Assembly: GCA_900554945.1 (NCBI GenBank)
Contig: USJN01000095.1
Location: 1 to 6,290 of the forward strand
Direction of reading: 5' to 3'
Length of the DNA stretch: 6,290 nucleotides
DNA from: an uncultured Coriobacteriaceae bacterium
Lineage (GTDB): Bacteria; Actinomycetota; Coriobacteriia; Coriobacteriales; Eggerthellaceae
Shown: positions 6,210 through 6,290 of the stretch, in pieces
How the letters are laid out: each line of letters begins with the position of its first letter
Numbering within the stretch: the stretch's first letter is position 1
Notes under the pieces: generated by a model
The model's database searches: none
What the model saw: only the letters and a program-made list of their open reading frames with translations
Told to the model about the DNA's origin: nothing
Made by a program: the position numbers and the translations under genes

Positions 6210-6263
6210 CAAGGGCATCCTCCCAGGCTGTTTTTTATTCGCCACGATTGTGAGGTGGTAACT

Positions 6264-6290
6264 ATGAGCATTACCGTATCCGGCCGCAAA
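6264..6290 (+). CDS. hpf: 5' end of probable ribosome hibernation factor HPF
   Basis: Only nine codons are inside the window, reading MSITVSGRK, preceded by GAGGTGG (6252-6258) at 5-nt spacing. The pattern (short beta strand, then T/S-G-R-K/H right after the start) is typical of the HPF/RaiA ribosome-associated inhibitor family, which binds idle ribosomes and promotes 70S or 100S inactive states in stationary phase. It is transcribed divergently from nhaA. The identification rests on a very short stretch and on resemblance to the family start, so it is tentative; the gene continues beyond the window. Confidence 0.55.

Noticed and set aside
6054..6245. 63-residue minus-strand frame starting with GTG upstream of nhaA
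   Set aside because: It has no ribosome binding site, runs antisense to the leader of the right-edge gene, and shows no recognisable motif.
6205..6261. 18-residue plus-strand frame ending two bases before the hpf-like ATG
   Set aside because: There is no ribosome binding site before its ATG. Close stop-start spacing alone does not support translation.
1..6290. CRISPR array, insertion sequence, tRNA or rRNA
   Set aside because: I saw no regularly spaced identical repeats, transposase motifs with terminal repeats, or cloverleaf or rRNA signatures on either strand.

Overview
The window is a high-GC bacterial chromosome segment. The flavin enoate reductase, the apparent relic of a TorD-type molybdoenzyme chaperone, the long NhaA and the codon use together suggest an anaerobic gut actinobacterium of the Coriobacteriia (Eggerthellaceae-like). 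That placement is inferred from gene content, not from a marker gene.

Layout, left to right. Positions 1-464 hold no intact gene. They contain an intrinsic-terminator-like hairpin with a T-run (40-79), a very G-rich degenerate repeat tract (about 91-290), an 11-bp GC hairpin (310-338), and a short duplicate of the 3' end of the next gene (402-424). Positions 465-2414 (minus strand) encode a complete old-yellow-enzyme-type enoate reductase with FMN, [4Fe-4S], FAD and NAD(P) modules. Positions 2415-2625 hold two imperfect direct repeats and a hairpin. Positions 2626-3993 (minus) encode complete GlmU, the bifunctional enzyme that makes UDP-GlcNAc for peptidoglycan. Positions 3994-4314 carry the probable glmU promoter and, on the opposite strand, a fragment reading as the middle of a TorD/DmsD-family chaperone. 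Positions 4315-5955 (minus) encode a long NhaA Na+/H+ antiporter. Positions 5956-6263 form a divergent promoter region. It includes a plus-strand leader with an 11-codon ORF behind a perfect ribosome binding site and a foldable inverted repeat. Positions 6264-6290 are the first nine codons of a plus-strand gene that looks like the ribosome hibernation factor HPF/RaiA.

The three intact genes share a strand but are separated by 211 and 321 nt, with promoter or terminator candidates in the gaps, so they are probably separate transcription units. They have no obvious shared pathway: flavin-dependent reduction of an unknown enoate or enone, cell-wall precursor synthesis, and sodium/pH homeostasis. 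I see no CRISPR, insertion sequence, tRNA, rRNA or defence locus. The most interesting material is intergenic: the TorD relic, the G-rich tract that would be a C-rich, Rho-prone 3' end for the reductase transcript, and the leader of the right-edge gene.
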